From: Mogibacterium sp.
Lineage (GTDB): Bacteria; Bacillota; Clostridia; Peptostreptococcales; Anaerovoracaceae
NCBI GenBank assembly: GCA_017510725.1
Contig: JAFWMD010000056.1
Location: forward strand, 1-64,000
DNA: 64,000 nucleotides
Reading direction: 5' to 3'
Shown: in pieces, positions 63,417 through 64,000 of the stretch
How positions within the stretch are numbered: the first letter of the stretch is position 1
Layout of the letters: the number at the start of each line of letters is the position of its first letter
Position numbers and translations under genes: made by a program
The notes under the pieces: generated by a model
The model's database searches: none
The model's input: only the letters and a program-made list of their open reading frames with translations
Told to the model about the DNA's origin: nothing

Positions 63417-64000
63417 TTACACTTCGATCAAAGCGAGTTCTCTTCCTGCCTGCGTCAGCATGTCTGTGAGCGAGACCAGCGTGGCTTCTTCAGATATCCA
63501 CACCTTCATGCCATGTTTTTCTGCTTCTGCAGCGGTCATGGCTCCTATGCAAACCGCTTTTACTAATGAATGATCCATGTCAGGGTAAGCACTGACGAAG
63601 CCCTTTACGCCTGATGCGCTTGTGAACAGAGCAAAAGTCGCGGGATCAGCAAGTTCCTTTGATGCGTCAAACCATTCCGCTGAACGGTATACGGTATCGT
63701 ATGTGGCAATGTCATCTATGGTGACATTTTTTGCTTTTGACAGTTCTTCATTGAGAGCTTTGTTTCCAATACTTGCCCTTGGAATAAGCACCCGGTCTCC
63801 GGGTACGAGCAGCCTGCTGAGCTCAGCGCCCAGAGTTCGCCCGTCATACTTTGAAGGGACCAGGTCCGCGTGTATGCCTCTTTTTTCCAGTTCCGCCCCG
63901 GTACCCTTACCGATAGCAGCTACTTTGCACCCGGAAAGAGCTCTTGCATCAGCCGTCTTCATAAGCTCGTCGAAGAATACCCTTACACCGCTCGGACTTG
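63417..64000 (-). CDS. hemD: Uroporphyrinogen-III synthase domain, cut by window edge
   Basis: The frame is open from the stop at 63417 to the last base, so the start is outside the window. It encodes the second half of HemD, which closes hydroxymethylbilane to uroporphyrinogen III: KVAAIGKGTGAELEKRG, the VLIPRA segment, and FTSASGVKGFV. Upstream of the first internal Met the residues read SPSGVRVFFDELM, a typical HemD segment, showing the true protein is longer. In Clostridia this domain is often fused to uroporphyrinogen-III C-methyltransferase (CobA-HemD); that part would lie beyond the edge. Confidence 0.88.
   Translation of the reverse strand, partial: SPSGVRVFFDELMKTADARALSGCKVAAIGKGTGAELEKRGIHADLVPSKYDGRTLGAELSRLLVPGDRVLIPRASIGNKALNEELSKAKNVTIDDIATYDTVYRSAEWFDASKELADPATFALFTSASGVKGFVSAYPDMDHSLVKAVCIGAMTAAEAEKHGMKVWISEEATLVSLTDMLTQAGRELALIEV

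Noticed and set aside
1..64000. CRISPR arrays, insertion sequences, prophage genes
   Set aside because: No spaced direct repeats, transposase, integrase or phage structural motifs were noticed on either strand.

Overview
The window looks like chromosomal DNA of an anaerobic, low-to-mid GC Gram-positive bacterium, most likely a Clostridia-class Bacillota. The signs are strong GGAGG-type ribosome binding sites, AhrC/ArgR-like ARG boxes, a Gram-positive lipoprotein signal, an FtsEX/M23/S41 cell-wall operon, ATP-dependent PEP carboxykinase, split transketolase, iron-sulfur class I fumarase, and oxygen-sensitive corrinoid and double-cubane proteins. I see no transposase, integrase, prophage or CRISPR array. 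The species cannot be read from this sequence; placement near the Eubacteriales Family XIII group is only a guess.

Layout. 1-6.8 kb: PEP carboxykinase, a divergent D-3-phosphoglycerate dehydrogenase, a GH2 glycosidase behind two palindromic operators, a phosphate butyryl/acetyltransferase and a nitroreductase. 6.9-15.7 kb: an operon of two MacB-type ABC transporter fusions, a membrane-anchored acidic protein and LacZ. 15.8-18.3 kb: split transketolase plus transaldolase. 18.6-21.2 kb: a two-gene ThrE-type exporter convergent with an SstT-type Ser/Thr importer. 21.3-22.9 kb: a secreted protein of unknown role, tRNA-Ser(CGA), and a cloverleaf-folding element whose ends copy the 3' end of that tRNA. 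22.9-32.7 kb: a ten-gene operon (ftsE, ftsX, M23 peptidase, recJ, ctpA, PPTase, recX, tcdA, metallophosphoesterase, D,D-carboxypeptidase). 32.8-35.7 kb: malic enzyme divergent from fumarase alpha and beta.

35.7-45.1 kb: a nine-gene arginine supra-operon, with an amino-acid ABC transporter (SBP, permease, ATPase) followed by argC, argJ, argB, argD, argG and argH. It reads from one promoter whose -35 lies in an ARG box and ends at a strong terminator. 45.2-46.4 kb: a double-cubane/2-hydroxyacyl-CoA dehydratase-like protein.

46.5-56.6 kb is the most unusual part: a corrinoid methyl-transfer locus with four uroporphyrinogen-decarboxylase-fold proteins (one lacking the usual zinc-binding His), a B12-binding corrinoid protein, a RamA-like ferredoxin/ASKHA reactivator, a DUF1638 protein, a non-secreted BspA-type leucine-rich-repeat protein and an NhaC-family transporter. 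It has no recognisable MttB/MtgB, MtaB or pterin-binding methyltransferase. It is divergent from a gene for a 28-residue membrane micro-protein, and the region between them repeats the half-site TTAGGTAAA.

57.0-64.0 kb: a tightly packed tetrapyrrole operon entering from beyond the right edge (uroporphyrinogen-III synthase, CobI, an ABC-2 exporter, a surface protein, siroheme-type dehydrogenase) and ending in an AAA ATPase/VWA pair of the CobS/CobT or MoxR type. B12 synthesis here would fit the B12-dependent locus next door.
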